A DNA stretch of 64,000 nucleotides, taken from positions 124,001-188,000 of the forward strand of contig CAVQWS010000019.1 of the NCBI GenBank assembly GCA_963717725.1, written 5' to 3'. A model generated the notes under the pieces. The model was given only the letters and a program-made list of their open reading frames with translations. It did no database searches and was not told the origin of the DNA. Source of the DNA: AC-32 sp963717725 (GTDB taxonomy: Bacteria; Actinomycetota; Thermoleophilia; Gaiellales; Gaiellaceae). A program made the translations under genes and the position numbers. The first letter of the stretch is position 1. Each line of letters begins with the position of its first letter. Positions 32,514 through 41,344 of this stretch are shown piece by piece.

Positions 32514-33584
32514 TCAGCGTCGCGCGCGCAACCCGGCCTTCAGCAGCAGGATCCGGCGGTAGGAGCGCTCGAGTCCCGGACGTCCCAGGCGGCCCGCCTG
32601 GGCGGCTCGGAGCAGCGAGGTGTAGTCGCTGCGCGTGGCCACCTCCCGGCCGGTCAGCAGGAGCAGGTCGGTGCCCGCCTTCGTCGCCGCGAGCGCGAGG
32701 ATGTTCGTAGTGATCTTGCGGGTGTGGGCGGCGCCGTCGAGCGAGTCGGTCATGGTCACCCCGCCGAAGCCGAGCTCGTTGCGGAGGAGGCCGGTGGCAA
32801 TCGCCCGCGACCAGCCCGCGGCGTTCGTTCGGTCGTAGGCGTCGTAGACCGCGTTCGAGAGCATGATCACCGGAACGTGGGCCGCGATCGCGCTGCGGTA
32901 GGGATCGAGGCCGGGCTCGAGGCGGTTGCGCGACGCGGTGATGTGGACGACGGCGCGGTCGGTGTCGGCGGTGGCGAACCCCAGGCCGGGAAAGTGCTTC
33001 ATCGTCGCCACCGCGTGGCCATCGGCGAGGCCGGCCGCGAAGGCGGTCGCCAGGCGCGCGGTGGTGGGGGCGTCGAACGACCACGTTCGCCCCTGCCGGT
33101 AGACCGCCGAGGCCCGGGAGCCCGGGACGTCGGCGACGGGCGCGAGGTCCGTGTTGACGCCGACGCCGAGCAGCGCGGCGCCGGTAGCGCGGCCGTCCGC
33201 GCGCGCATCGGCGGCCGACCGGACGTGTCCGGGCGCTCTGTTCGGCGGCAGCCAGGGGACCGTCTTCACCGAGCCGCCCTCCTGGTCGACGGCGATCAGC
33301 AGCCGCGGCTGCCCGCCCGCCGCGGCCGCCTGCTGCAGCGCCCGTGCGATCGCCCACAGCTGGGCTGACGAGTTGAAGTTCCACCGGTGCACGATCACCC
33401 CGCCGATCTCACCTCGTCTCGCGCGCGCGAGCAGCGAGGCCGACGGCGTCGTCCCGGCCATCGAGACGACGAGCTTTTGCCCGACCAGCTCGGCCAGGGT
33501 CGGTTGGGAGGCCGTCGCACCGGGGCTCGCGCCGCCTACCGCGGCGACGATGGCGCAGAGCAAGCTGATCGAGGTCGCGCGCAT
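32514..33584 (-). CDS. Secreted glycoside hydrolase family 3 (beta-N-acetylhexosaminidase, NagZ-like)
   Basis: From ATG 33584 the protein has a signal peptide (TSISLLCAIVAAVGGA) and a GH3 barrel. KHFPGLG, with the HxD-type loop, and TDSLDG containing the nucleophile Asp are typical of NagZ-like enzymes; IAVDQEGGSV is also family-specific. It probably trims GlcNAc from wall fragments outside the cell. An ATG at 33599 is possible but lies 2 bp from the divergent ABC gene's longest start. Confidence 0.88.
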   Translation of the reverse strand: MRATSISLLCAIVAAVGGASPGATASQPTLAELVGQKLVVSMAGTTPSASLLARARRGEIGGVIVHRWNFNSSAQLWAIARALQQAAAAGGQPRLLIAVDQEGGSVKTVPWLPPNRAPGHVRSAADARADGRATGAALLGVGVNTDLAPVADVPGSRASAVYRQGRTWSFDAPTTARLATAFAAGLADGHAVATMKHFPGLGFATADTDRAVVHITASRNRLEPGLDPYRSAIAAHVPVIMLSNAVYDAYDRTNAAGWSRAIATGLLRNELGFGGVTMTDSLDGAAHTRKITTNILALAATKAGTDLLLLTGREVATRSDYTSLLRAAQAGRLGRPGLERSYRRILLLKAGLRARR

Positions 33585-33634
33585 GTAGTCAGGAAGCATT
33601 CATGAACGGGCAACACTGCGGGGAGTACCGTGCA

Positions 33635-34573
33635 GTGGTGATCGAAGCGCGCGGCCTGACGAAGGACTACGGGGACAAGCGCGCCGTCGACGGCCTCACC
33701 TTCAGCGTCGAGCCCGGCATCGTGACCGGCTTCCTCGGCCCCAACGGCTCAGGCAAGTCGACGACCATGCGCCTGATCCTCGGGCTCGATGCGCCGACCG
33801 CGGGCGATGTGATCGTCAACGGCAAGCACTACCGTGAGCATCCTGCGCCGCTGCACGAGGTCGGCGCGCTACTCGAGGCGCGCTCCGTCCACACCGGGCG
33901 CTCCGCCTACCACCACCTGCTCGCACTCGCTCAGACCCACGGGATCCCGAAGCGCCGCGTCCACGAGCTGACCGACCTCGTCGGCCTGCACGACGTGGCG
34001 AGCAAACGCGCAGGCCAGTTCTCCCTGGGCATGGGCCAGCGGCTCGGGATCGCGACGGCGCTCCTGGGCGACCCCTCGACGCTGCTTCTCGACGAGCCGG
34101 TGAACGGGCTCGACCCCGAGGGCATCCACTGGATCCGCAACCTGCTCAAGGGGCTCGCGGCCGAGGGCCGGACGGTGTTCGTCTCGTCGCACCTGATGAG
34201 CGAGATGGCGTTGACCGCCGATCACCTGATCGTGATTGGCCGCGGCAGGCTGATCGCCGACACCAGCGTCGACGACTTCGTCGCGCGCGCCTCGGCCAAG
34301 GTGGTCCTGGTCCGCTCGCCCGAGCTGCCACGCCTGCGCGCCGCGCTCGAGGCGCCTGGCGTCACCTTCGAAGGCGGTGAGCGCGGACGCCTCGAGGTGC
34401 ACGGGCTGACGACCGAACAGATCGGCGACGCAGCAGCTGCGCACGGAATCGCGATCCACGAGCTGACGCCGCAGCAGGCTTCGCTCGAGGAGGCCTTCAT
34501 GACGCTGACCCGCTCGGCGGTCGAGTTCGGCTCTCCCGTCGACGGCAAGACCCCGGAGGAGGCCGCCGCGTGA
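33635..34573 (+). CDS. ABC transporter ATP-binding protein
   Basis: The 312-residue protein has Walker A GPNGSGKST, an unusual signature FSLGMGQRLGIA and Walker B LLLDEPVNGLDP, with a C-terminal regulatory region. This is the ABC-2 export subfamily (bacitracin/drug or lantibiotic immunity style). GTG 33635 is favoured by GGGAG 9 nt upstream; an ATG at 33602 is further up. It is coupled to the permease gene as GTGA. Confidence 0.9.
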   Translation: MVIEARGLTKDYGDKRAVDGLTFSVEPGIVTGFLGPNGSGKSTTMRLILGLDAPTAGDVIVNGKHYREHPAPLHEVGALLEARSVHTGRSAYHHLLALAQTHGIPKRRVHELTDLVGLHDVASKRAGQFSLGMGQRLGIATALLGDPSTLLLDEPVNGLDPEGIHWIRNLLKGLAAEGRTVFVSSHLMSEMALTADHLIVIGRGRLIADTSVDDFVARASAKVVLVRSPELPRLRAALEAPGVTFEGGERGRLEVHGLTTEQIGDAAAAHGIAIHELTPQQASLEEAFMTLTRSAVEFGSPVDGKTPEEAAA

Positions 34574-35394
34574 GCACGCTTGCCCAGGCCCACGTCATCC
34601 CGCCGCTCGAGCACGCGGGCCGCGTGACGCAGCTGCGCGTCTTCCTCTCCGAGCTCACGAAGCTCCGCTCGGTGCGCTCGACGAAGTGGTCGCTGGCCGC
34701 AGCGTTCCTATTCACGATCGGCGTGCCCGCGATCGCCGCGGCCGTCGTCTCGCACCACTGGCCCTCGGCCAGCCCGAGCGACCGGGCTGACTTCCACCCG
34801 CTCGAGGTCAGCTTCGTCGGCGTCCAGATCGCCCAGCTCGCGATCGGCGTGCTCGGCGTCCTCGTGATCACCGCCGAGTACTCGACCGGGATGATCCGCG
34901 CTTCGATGACAGCGGTCCCGCGACGCCTGCCCGTGCTCTGGGGCAAAGCGGTCGTCTTCGGGCTCACGACGCTGATCCTGATGACCCCGGCCGTACTGAT
35001 CGCCTTCCTCGTCTCGCAGTCGATCCTCTCGGGCCGGCACATCGACATCGCCTTCACCCACGCCGGGGTGCCCCGTGCGGTCTTCGGCGCGGCGCTCTAC
35101 CTGACCGTGATCGGGCTCTTCGGCCTCGGCCTGGGCGCGATCGTGCGCAACACGGCCGGTGGGATCGCCACCTTCGCCGGGCTGATGTTCGTGCTACCCC
35201 CGCTGATGAACGTGCTGCCCGCGAGCTGGAACTCGGCCGCCTCGCCCTACCTCCCGCTCCAGGCCGGCGAGGCGCTGCTCGCGCTCAACCGCGGCGACCA
35301 GCTCGCGCCCTGGGTCGGCTTCGGCGTGCTCTGCGCCTACGTCGCCGCGTCGCTCGCGATCGCCGCCGTGCTGCTTGTGCGTAGCGACGTCTGA
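34570..35394 (+). CDS. ABC-2 type transporter permease
   Basis: The 274-residue protein has about six transmembrane helices and an N-terminal cytoplasmic lead ending in TKLRSVRSTKWS, as in ABC-2 permeases that follow such ATPases. The AEYSTGMIRASMTAVPRR motif after helix 2 is typical. Substrate unknown; export or self-resistance is the usual role. Confidence 0.88.
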   Translation: MSTLAQAHVIPPLEHAGRVTQLRVFLSELTKLRSVRSTKWSLAAAFLFTIGVPAIAAAVVSHHWPSASPSDRADFHPLEVSFVGVQIAQLAIGVLGVLVITAEYSTGMIRASMTAVPRRLPVLWGKAVVFGLTTLILMTPAVLIAFLVSQSILSGRHIDIAFTHAGVPRAVFGAALYLTVIGLFGLGLGAIVRNTAGGIATFAGLMFVLPPLMNVLPASWNSAASPYLPLQAGEALLALNRGDQLAPWVGFGVLCAYVAASLAIAAVLLVRSDV

Positions 35395-35443
35395 CCGCGC
35401 GTTCAGGCCACATTCAGCTCCGCCCGGGGACACTTCTTTGGTG

Positions 35444-35782
35444 ATGAAGGCGACCGCCGTCCTGACCTGTCTCCTTCTCGCCGCCCTTGCCGCAGGCTGC
35501 GGCTCCTCGAAGCACGGCGCCGCGACGACCGCCACGACGACGACGACCACCACCGCCGCGGGCACGACGGAGAGCCTGGGAGCGCTTCAGGCCGAGGCCC
35601 AGTCGGCGGCGGCCGGCGACATTCCCGACAACCAGGCCTTTGTCGTCTTCACCGACGCCGGCGCCAGCTACGCCATGAAGTACCCCGAGGGCTGGGCCCA
35701 GAGCGGCGGCGGCAAGCAGGTCGTGATCCGCGACAAGAACAACATCATCCGCGTCCGCCCTGCTTCGTCGCTACCAGCGTGA
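35444..35782 (+). CDS. Short lipoprotein, possibly truncated
   Basis: The 112-residue product has a signal peptide with lipobox LAAGC, then a Thr-rich linker and a short beta-like domain with YAMKYPEGWAQSG and DKNNIIRV. Similar PsbP-like actinobacterial lipoproteins continue for a further 50-100 residues after this motif, but here the stop follows after 11 residues (RPASSLPA). Truncation by a deletion or frameshift is possible. ATG 35444 or the GTG just before it may be the start. Confidence 0.65.
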   Translation: MKATAVLTCLLLAALAAGCGSSKHGAATTATTTTTTTAAGTTESLGALQAEAQSAAAGDIPDNQAFVVFTDAGASYAMKYPEGWAQSGGGKQVVIRDKNNIIRVRPASSLPA

Positions 35783-35921
35783 GCCCGGGGACGGTCACCT
35801 GCGGCAGGCCCGGGTGAGGCGGCCAGCGCGAGCAGCGAGATGACGAGTAGCGGGCCCCGTAGGCGGTCGATGCCACGATCCCGGTCGTGCCCGGCGGACG
35901 CCAGTCGTACCTTGGGAGACG

Positions 35922-35949
35922 CGAAGGGCCCCGTCTCCGGGGCCCTTCG
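35922..35949. terminator. Strong bidirectional terminator hairpin
   Basis: CGAAGGGCCCCG (35922-35933) and CGGGGCCCTTCG (35938-35949) make a perfect 12-bp stem with a TCTC loop. It lies between the lipoprotein and the convergent propeller gene and can end both transcripts. The remaining 35783-35921 holds no gene that I can support. Confidence 0.75.
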
Positions 35950-35967
35950 TCGCGAGGTGAGTGCCGC

Positions 35968-38679
35968 CTACTTCAGGCGGAGCCGGTATGCGCCACGACC
36001 GTGCGTCGCCGCATAGATCCAGCGATCGCCGTTTGTCCCGTTGGCGATCGTGAGGCCGGCGACTGCCGCCATCGGCATTCCGTCAGCGGCCGGGATCCAC
36101 CCCGTCTCGCCGGCGACACGGCGGTAGACGCCGAAGTCGGTCGAGACGTAGAGGTCGCCAGTTGCCGTGTCGAGCACCGCGTCGTTCACCGGCTGGTCGC
36201 CGATGTCGGACGAGATGTTCGTCCACGTCGCCGAATGTGACGCCGGGTCGTACACGACGTCGAACACGTGACCGAGCGTCGTCGGCGTGTTGGCCTCGTA
36301 GCCCGAGAACGTCACGATCGCGTGGTTCGCGTTCGTCGGGTCGACGAACACGGACGACGGGACGCGGTTCGGCTGCGCCGCCGTGTCGATCCGCGTGAAC
36401 GTGATGCTTCCGATCGGCGCGTTCGCATCCTGCGTGACGAACACGCGGCCGCCCTGCGAGGCGACCCACATCGTGCCAGCGTCGCGTCCGCGCGAGACGG
36501 ACGTCAGGGTGCCACCGCTCTTGGTACCAAGAGCCGCGGCAGTCAGGGACGTCGACATCGGCTTCCAGTGGTCGCCGGAGCCGCAGGCACCCGTGTAGAG
36601 CAGGTCGCTCGTGCCGAACTCGTTGGCAGCGGTGTTGCAGTGCTGCTCGAGGAACGAGCGGTCGCCGCCCAGATCCTGAGTGCGCCAGACGCGCTGCGCA
36701 CCGACGAAGATCGTGTGCGACACGAGCGGGTCGGAGATCACCGGCGCGTAGAAGCGCTGGCCCTCCGCCGTCCCGTCGATGAACACGTCGCCGATCCACA
36801 GCCACGACGCCGGGTTGTCGCCGTCGTAGTTGATGTCCATCTGCCCGCCGGTGTAGGTGTGGAAGCGGGTGCTCGGCTCCGTTGCGTCGAAGCCGGAGTC
36901 GCCGCCGTCACCGGTGAGCGGCAGGTACCAGGTCGGGCTGCCGGAGAAGGACAGCGTGCCGTTGTCCTGCGTCCCCGTCGACGCGGTGTCGGGCAGGAAC
37001 GGGCTGACGGCGATGCTGTTCATCTGCAGCGTGCCGAGACCGGCGTTCACCGGCTCGAGCTTCGCCGGGATGCGGCTGAGCCACGACTGGCAGTCGGCCA
37101 GGAACGAGGCGCTGAGGCCACGGCCGTTGCACATGCTCGAACCGTCGACGAACTTGCCGTTCGTGCGGATCACGCCGCCGTCCGAACCGGCGAAGAACTG
37201 GTTCGGGTTGCCGGGCACGAAGACGACCGCGTGCTGGTCCGGGTGCATGGACTCGCCCTGCGGGTCGCCCGTCATGTCCTTCCACGTCGCGCCCGCGTCG
37301 GTCGACATCATCACCGACCGGCCGTTCGAGCGCATGCCGCCCGGCGCCGCGTACGGCTTGAGCTCTTCGTAGTGCATGAGCCCGCTGACCACGACCTCGT
37401 CCGGGTTCTCGGCCGGCGAGGCGATGTACATGTCGTAGAAGCACTGCGAGCCGACGAGCGGCGTGTTGCAGTAGTTGTAGACCGCGTTGCCCGGCGTTCC
37501 CGCCACCGGGTTCGACAGGCGCGTCCACGCGGCGTTGTTCGCCGCCGTCAGCGTCGCGGCCGGCTGGCTCGCGTCGTCGACGCGGTACACCTGCGCGCCG
37601 GTCGGCGCCGCGGCGCCACCGTTCGCGTCGGCGAGGTACATGCGCGTCTTGCCGTCCTTCACGACGGGCGAGAACGTGAAGCGGCCGCTGGCGGTGCGGC
37701 TGAAGATCGTCTCGAAGGCAGCGTCGTTCGTAGAGCGCACGATTCCGACCGAGCCGATCGCCGCGAACAGCACGTTCGGGTTGCCCGGATCGAAGCGAAC
37801 CTCGTAAGCCACGCCGGGACGCGTCAGCGTCCAGTTGGCGCCGCCGTCGTGCGTCTCCCAGATGCCAGTCGCCGGCGACTGCGCCGCGACCGTGGCCGTT
37901 GGGGTGTTGTTCGAGCCGATCCCACGCACGCCGGCGCGGGTCGCGATCGCGATGTGGCTCGGGTCACCGGGCTCGATCGCGGTACCGCCGATCGCCCGGA
38001 GGTTGGAGATCGCAGCCGCACCGGGGACGGCCGACCAGTGCGCGCCGTCGTCGGTCGTCCGGTACAGGCCCACGCCAGCCTCGCTGTCACCGCTGGCGTT
38101 CGCCTCGCCCGTGCCGACGTAGATCGTCCTGCCGGTCCGGTCGTTCGGATCGACGGTGATCGAGCCGATCGCATTCGTCGGAATCCCGTCAGAGATGAGG
38201 TTCCACGACGGGTTCGGCGCGAGCGCGTTCTTCGAGCGCCACACGCCGCCGCCGGCCGCGCCGACGTAGAGCGTGCACTCCTGCGGCTTGCACTTCGGGT
38301 CGACGGTGAGTGCGGTGACACGACCCGACCATTGCGTGGGCGCCGTGAACGCCTGCGTTCCGAGCCGGTCGACGTTCAGCGTGCTCGGCCCGATCGAGTC
38401 CCACTTGGAGCCGAGCTTGGCGCCGCGCGCATTGACGCTGGCGTTCGCCGAGATCGCGCCCTGGACCTGCCCGATCGAGACCGTGTCTGCCGGGAACGCG
38501 CGGTCGGCGTAAGCCTCGGCAGCAGCCCCGCCCTCGTTCTCGTCAAGACCGCCCTCGAGCCGCATCAAACCCTTGACGTTCTTTGCCGTCTCGCTCGTAG
38601 AGCCACGGCCCAGGACGACCGCAACGGCCGCCGCTAAAGCCGCGATCGCCACGACAGCGATGATTCGCCGCCAGCGCAT
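35968..38679 (-). CDS. Large secreted/anchored BNR-repeat beta-propeller protein (sialidase/sortilin-like)
   Basis: The 903-residue protein has an N-terminal membrane helix (about 4-22) followed by many Asp-box/BNR elements (for example STDAGATWKDM, TTDDGAHWSAV, RTQDLGGDRSF) making one or two propellers. Cysteines are few. Such proteins include sialidases, xyloglucanases and VPS10-like binders, but no catalytic residue set is certain, so enzyme activity is not claimed. ATG 38679 is favoured by the signal-anchor that follows. Confidence 0.85.
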   Translation of the reverse strand: MRWRRIIAVVAIAALAAAVAVVLGRGSTSETAKNVKGLMRLEGGLDENEGGAAAEAYADRAFPADTVSIGQVQGAISANASVNARGAKLGSKWDSIGPSTLNVDRLGTQAFTAPTQWSGRVTALTVDPKCKPQECTLYVGAAGGGVWRSKNALAPNPSWNLISDGIPTNAIGSITVDPNDRTGRTIYVGTGEANASGDSEAGVGLYRTTDDGAHWSAVPGAAAISNLRAIGGTAIEPGDPSHIAIATRAGVRGIGSNNTPTATVAAQSPATGIWETHDGGANWTLTRPGVAYEVRFDPGNPNVLFAAIGSVGIVRSTNDAAFETIFSRTASGRFTFSPVVKDGKTRMYLADANGGAAAPTGAQVYRVDDASQPAATLTAANNAAWTRLSNPVAGTPGNAVYNYCNTPLVGSQCFYDMYIASPAENPDEVVVSGLMHYEELKPYAAPGGMRSNGRSVMMSTDAGATWKDMTGDPQGESMHPDQHAVVFVPGNPNQFFAGSDGGVIRTNGKFVDGSSMCNGRGLSASFLADCQSWLSRIPAKLEPVNAGLGTLQMNSIAVSPFLPDTASTGTQDNGTLSFSGSPTWYLPLTGDGGDSGFDATEPSTRFHTYTGGQMDINYDGDNPASWLWIGDVFIDGTAEGQRFYAPVISDPLVSHTIFVGAQRVWRTQDLGGDRSFLEQHCNTAANEFGTSDLLYTGACGSGDHWKPMSTSLTAAALGTKSGGTLTSVSRGRDAGTMWVASQGGRVFVTQDANAPIGSITFTRIDTAAQPNRVPSSVFVDPTNANHAIVTFSGYEANTPTTLGHVFDVVYDPASHSATWTNISSDIGDQPVNDAVLDTATGDLYVSTDFGVYRRVAGETGWIPAADGMPMAAVAGLTIANGTNGDRWIYAATHGRGAYRLRLK

Positions 38680-38741
38680 AAGGATCCCCCTCTTCACTTG
38701 TTGATGACCGGCGCTATATCTCGCAGGCTCGACCTGGAAAG

Positions 38742-39010
38742 TCAAGCGCCTAACGACGCCGAGCCGCTCTTGCAGAGGTTGTTGCACGTGCCCTGCACGT
38801 TGAGGGTCACGTACGTGACCTTGTGGAACGTCCAGAGGCGGTTCTCGACGCGGCCCGTCAGCGTACGCGGCTGCCCGGGCCCCAGAGGCCGAGCGCGTAC
38901 TCGAACTTCTTGTCGTTGCCCTTGTCCTTCTCGGCGACGGCGATGCCCGCCGCGACCGCGGCCACCGTCAACGCGGCGACCAGGACAAGCCAGAGCCGGG
39001 TCGGGGAAGA
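38742..39010 (-). CDS. Small membrane-anchored protein, broken by an apparent frameshift
   Basis: One frame encodes a transmembrane helix (LWLVLVAALTVAAVAAGIAV) followed by AEKDKGNDKKFEYALGLWGPG. Near 38870 the sense continues in another frame as PRTLTGRVENRLWTFHKVTY and ends CNNLCKSGSASLGA. A single missing base would join them. No start codon is visible in the first frame, so the 5' end given is approximate. No family was recognised. Confidence 0.45.
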
Positions 39011-39062
39011 GGGATGGGTTTCGGACCGGAGACGGACCGGTGAGGGTCCTGTGTCGCGGTGG

Positions 39063-41207
39063 CTAGACCGCGTGCCGGGCCAGCGCGAGCCGCATCATCG
39101 CCGCGTGCGTGCCTTCGGCGCCGATCCCCTCTTCCTCGTCCGGGAAGAGCTGGAGGTACGAGCCGTCGGGCTGCATCTCCCAGGCGTTGCGGCGGTCGAC
39201 GAGCGAGATGTCGAGGATCTCCCAGAGCCGCGCCCGCAGCCGCCGCTCGAGGATCGGCACCGCGGTCTCGACGCGCTCGGACAGGTTGCGGTGCATCCAG
39301 TCGCCCGAGCCGATCAGGAAGACGCCGTCGAGCGGGTCCTCGGCGCCGCCGGCGAAGTGGAAGATCCGCGAATGCTCGAGGAAGCGGCCGACGATCGACC
39401 GGATGCGGATGTTCTCGGTCAGCACTGGCACCCCCGGGGCCAGGCACGAGAGGCCGCGGACGATCAGGTCGACGGGGACGCCGGCCTGCGAGGCGCGCGT
39501 CAGCAGGAGGCACATCTCCGGGTCTTCGAGCTGGTTCATCTTGCAGACGATCCGTGCCGGCCGGCCCGCCCGGTGGTTGTCGATCTCGCGCTGGATCAGC
39601 TGGACGAACTGGGTGCGCATCGCCATCGGCGCGACCACGAGCGTCGAGAACTCCGGTGTGCGTGATCGGCCCGTGAGGAAGTGGAAGAGCGTCACGACGT
39701 CGTCGGTCACGCGCGGGTCGGCGGTGAGTAGCCCGACGTCTTCGTAGAGCCGGGCCGTGCGCGAGTGGTAGTTGCCCGTCGCCAGGTGTGCGTAGCAGCG
39801 CACGCCGTCGCCCTCCTGGCGCACGACGAGCGCGGTCTTTGCGTGCGTCTTCAGGCCGCTGAGCCCGAACACGACATGGGCGCCGACCTTCTCGAGCTCG
39901 CGCGACCAGTGCAGGTTGCGCGCCTCGTCGAAGCGGGCGTTCAGCTCGATCACGCACGCGACCTGCTTGCCCGCCTCGGCAGCGCGGATCAACGACTGCA
40001 CGAACGGCGTGTCGTCGCCGACGCGGTAGACGGTCATCTTGATCGAGACCGTCTGCGGGTCGTTAGCCGCCTCGCGAATGAAGCGCTCGACGCCGGCGTC
40101 GAAGCTGTCGTACGGCTGGTGGATGAGCACGTCACCGCGCCTGATCGCCGTGAAGATGTCGCTCTCGACCTGCTCGAGGCCGAGCGGCGGGAGCGGCGAC
40201 CACGGCGGGTCGCGCAACTCGGGCATCGGCAGCTCGGCGATCTCGAACAGCGTCGTGTAGTCGAGCATCGCGTTCATCTCGTAGATGTCCTCGGGCGCCA
40301 GCGAGAAGCGGGAGCGCAGCTCGGCCACCATCTCGGGATCGGCGTTCGGCTGGAGCTCGAGGCGGACGACGGGCTCGAAGCGCCGCTGCTGGAGCTCGAG
40401 CTCGACCATGTCGCGCTTGCTGAGACCGTTGTCGTCGAGCTCGACCTCGGCGTCGCGGCAGACGCGGAACTGGCTCCCGCTCTCGATCACCATTCCCGGG
40501 AAGAGCTTCTGGGCGTTCGCGGCGATCACCTCGTCCAGGCCGACGAACACGCGCTCGGGGGAACGCACTCCCGCCCGCACCCGCAGCCACTGGTACACCT
40601 CGCGCGGCACCTTGACGCGCACGAGCACCGACTCGCCACTGACCGGGTCGCCGAGCCGGAACGCGTACGAGGTAGACAGGTTCGAGACGTAGGGGAACGG
40701 ATGCGCCGCGTCGAGGCTGAGCGGGGTTAGCACCGGCGAGATGCGCTTGTCGAAAACCTCGGAAGCCTCGGCCTGCTGCTCGGGCGTCAGTTGCTCCCAG
40801 GTGTGCAGGTACACGCCGTGTTCGGCCAGGCGCGGCCGGAGCACGTCGCGGTAGCAGGCCGACTCCTGCTCGAGCATGGCCATGATCCGCTCGCGGACCA
40901 GCAGGAAGAGGTCACGCTGCTCCTGCCCGGCGTGACTCTCGTCACCGGGCGCCGGGCGGATCAGTGCCATCCGCTTCATGAAGAACTCGTCCAGGTTGGA
41001 CGAGAAGATCGCGAGGAACTTGACCCGCTCGAGCAGCGGCGTCCGCTCGTCGAGCGCCTCCTGGAGCACACGCCGGTTGAACTCGAGCCAGCTCAGGTCG
41101 CGGTCGACCGCGGCGGCGCCGAGCCCGCGCGCCGGCGCGACCGACGAGACGGCCAGGTCTGCCACCGCCTCGGGCGTACCGACGGGGAAGACCGGGTTCG
41201 CGCTCAT
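39063..41207 (-). CDS. ppk1: Polyphosphate kinase 1
   Basis: The 714-residue protein is full length, with the N-terminal helical domain and head domain and the two phospholipase-D-like C-terminal domains. The phosphorylated histidine lies in YAHLATGN, and RLYEDVGLLTADPRV and GSGDWMHRNL are family signatures. It reversibly makes polyphosphate from ATP. ATG 41207 is chosen; GTG 41216 is just upstream. A sensor kinase gene lies upstream on the same strand, 137 bp away, which recalls phosphate-stress regulation. Confidence 0.96.
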   Translation of the reverse strand: MSANPVFPVGTPEAVADLAVSSVAPARGLGAAAVDRDLSWLEFNRRVLQEALDERTPLLERVKFLAIFSSNLDEFFMKRMALIRPAPGDESHAGQEQRDLFLLVRERIMAMLEQESACYRDVLRPRLAEHGVYLHTWEQLTPEQQAEASEVFDKRISPVLTPLSLDAAHPFPYVSNLSTSYAFRLGDPVSGESVLVRVKVPREVYQWLRVRAGVRSPERVFVGLDEVIAANAQKLFPGMVIESGSQFRVCRDAEVELDDNGLSKRDMVELELQQRRFEPVVRLELQPNADPEMVAELRSRFSLAPEDIYEMNAMLDYTTLFEIAELPMPELRDPPWSPLPPLGLEQVESDIFTAIRRGDVLIHQPYDSFDAGVERFIREAANDPQTVSIKMTVYRVGDDTPFVQSLIRAAEAGKQVACVIELNARFDEARNLHWSRELEKVGAHVVFGLSGLKTHAKTALVVRQEGDGVRCYAHLATGNYHSRTARLYEDVGLLTADPRVTDDVVTLFHFLTGRSRTPEFSTLVVAPMAMRTQFVQLIQREIDNHRAGRPARIVCKMNQLEDPEMCLLLTRASQAGVPVDLIVRGLSCLAPGVPVLTENIRIRSIVGRFLEHSRIFHFAGGAEDPLDGVFLIGSGDWMHRNLSERVETAVPILERRLRARLWEILDISLVDRRNAWEMQPDGSYLQLFPDEEEGIGAEGTHAAMMRLALARHAV

Positions 41208-41344
41208 GGAAAGCACAATAGTCCGCGCAACGAGCCGCGGTGTTTGCAGGATGTTTTTCGGCTCCCGGCCGGAAACAGGCCCGCTAGCCGCTCAGCGCGA
41301 GCCCGGCGCCTCTCGCGTCTCCGGAGCTTGGGGCGTTACCCTTG

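Noticed and set aside
36268..38637. A plus-strand open frame of 789 codons opposite the propeller gene
   Set aside because: It is Arg/Val/His-rich shadow sequence; the minus strand encodes clear BNR repeats with a signal anchor.
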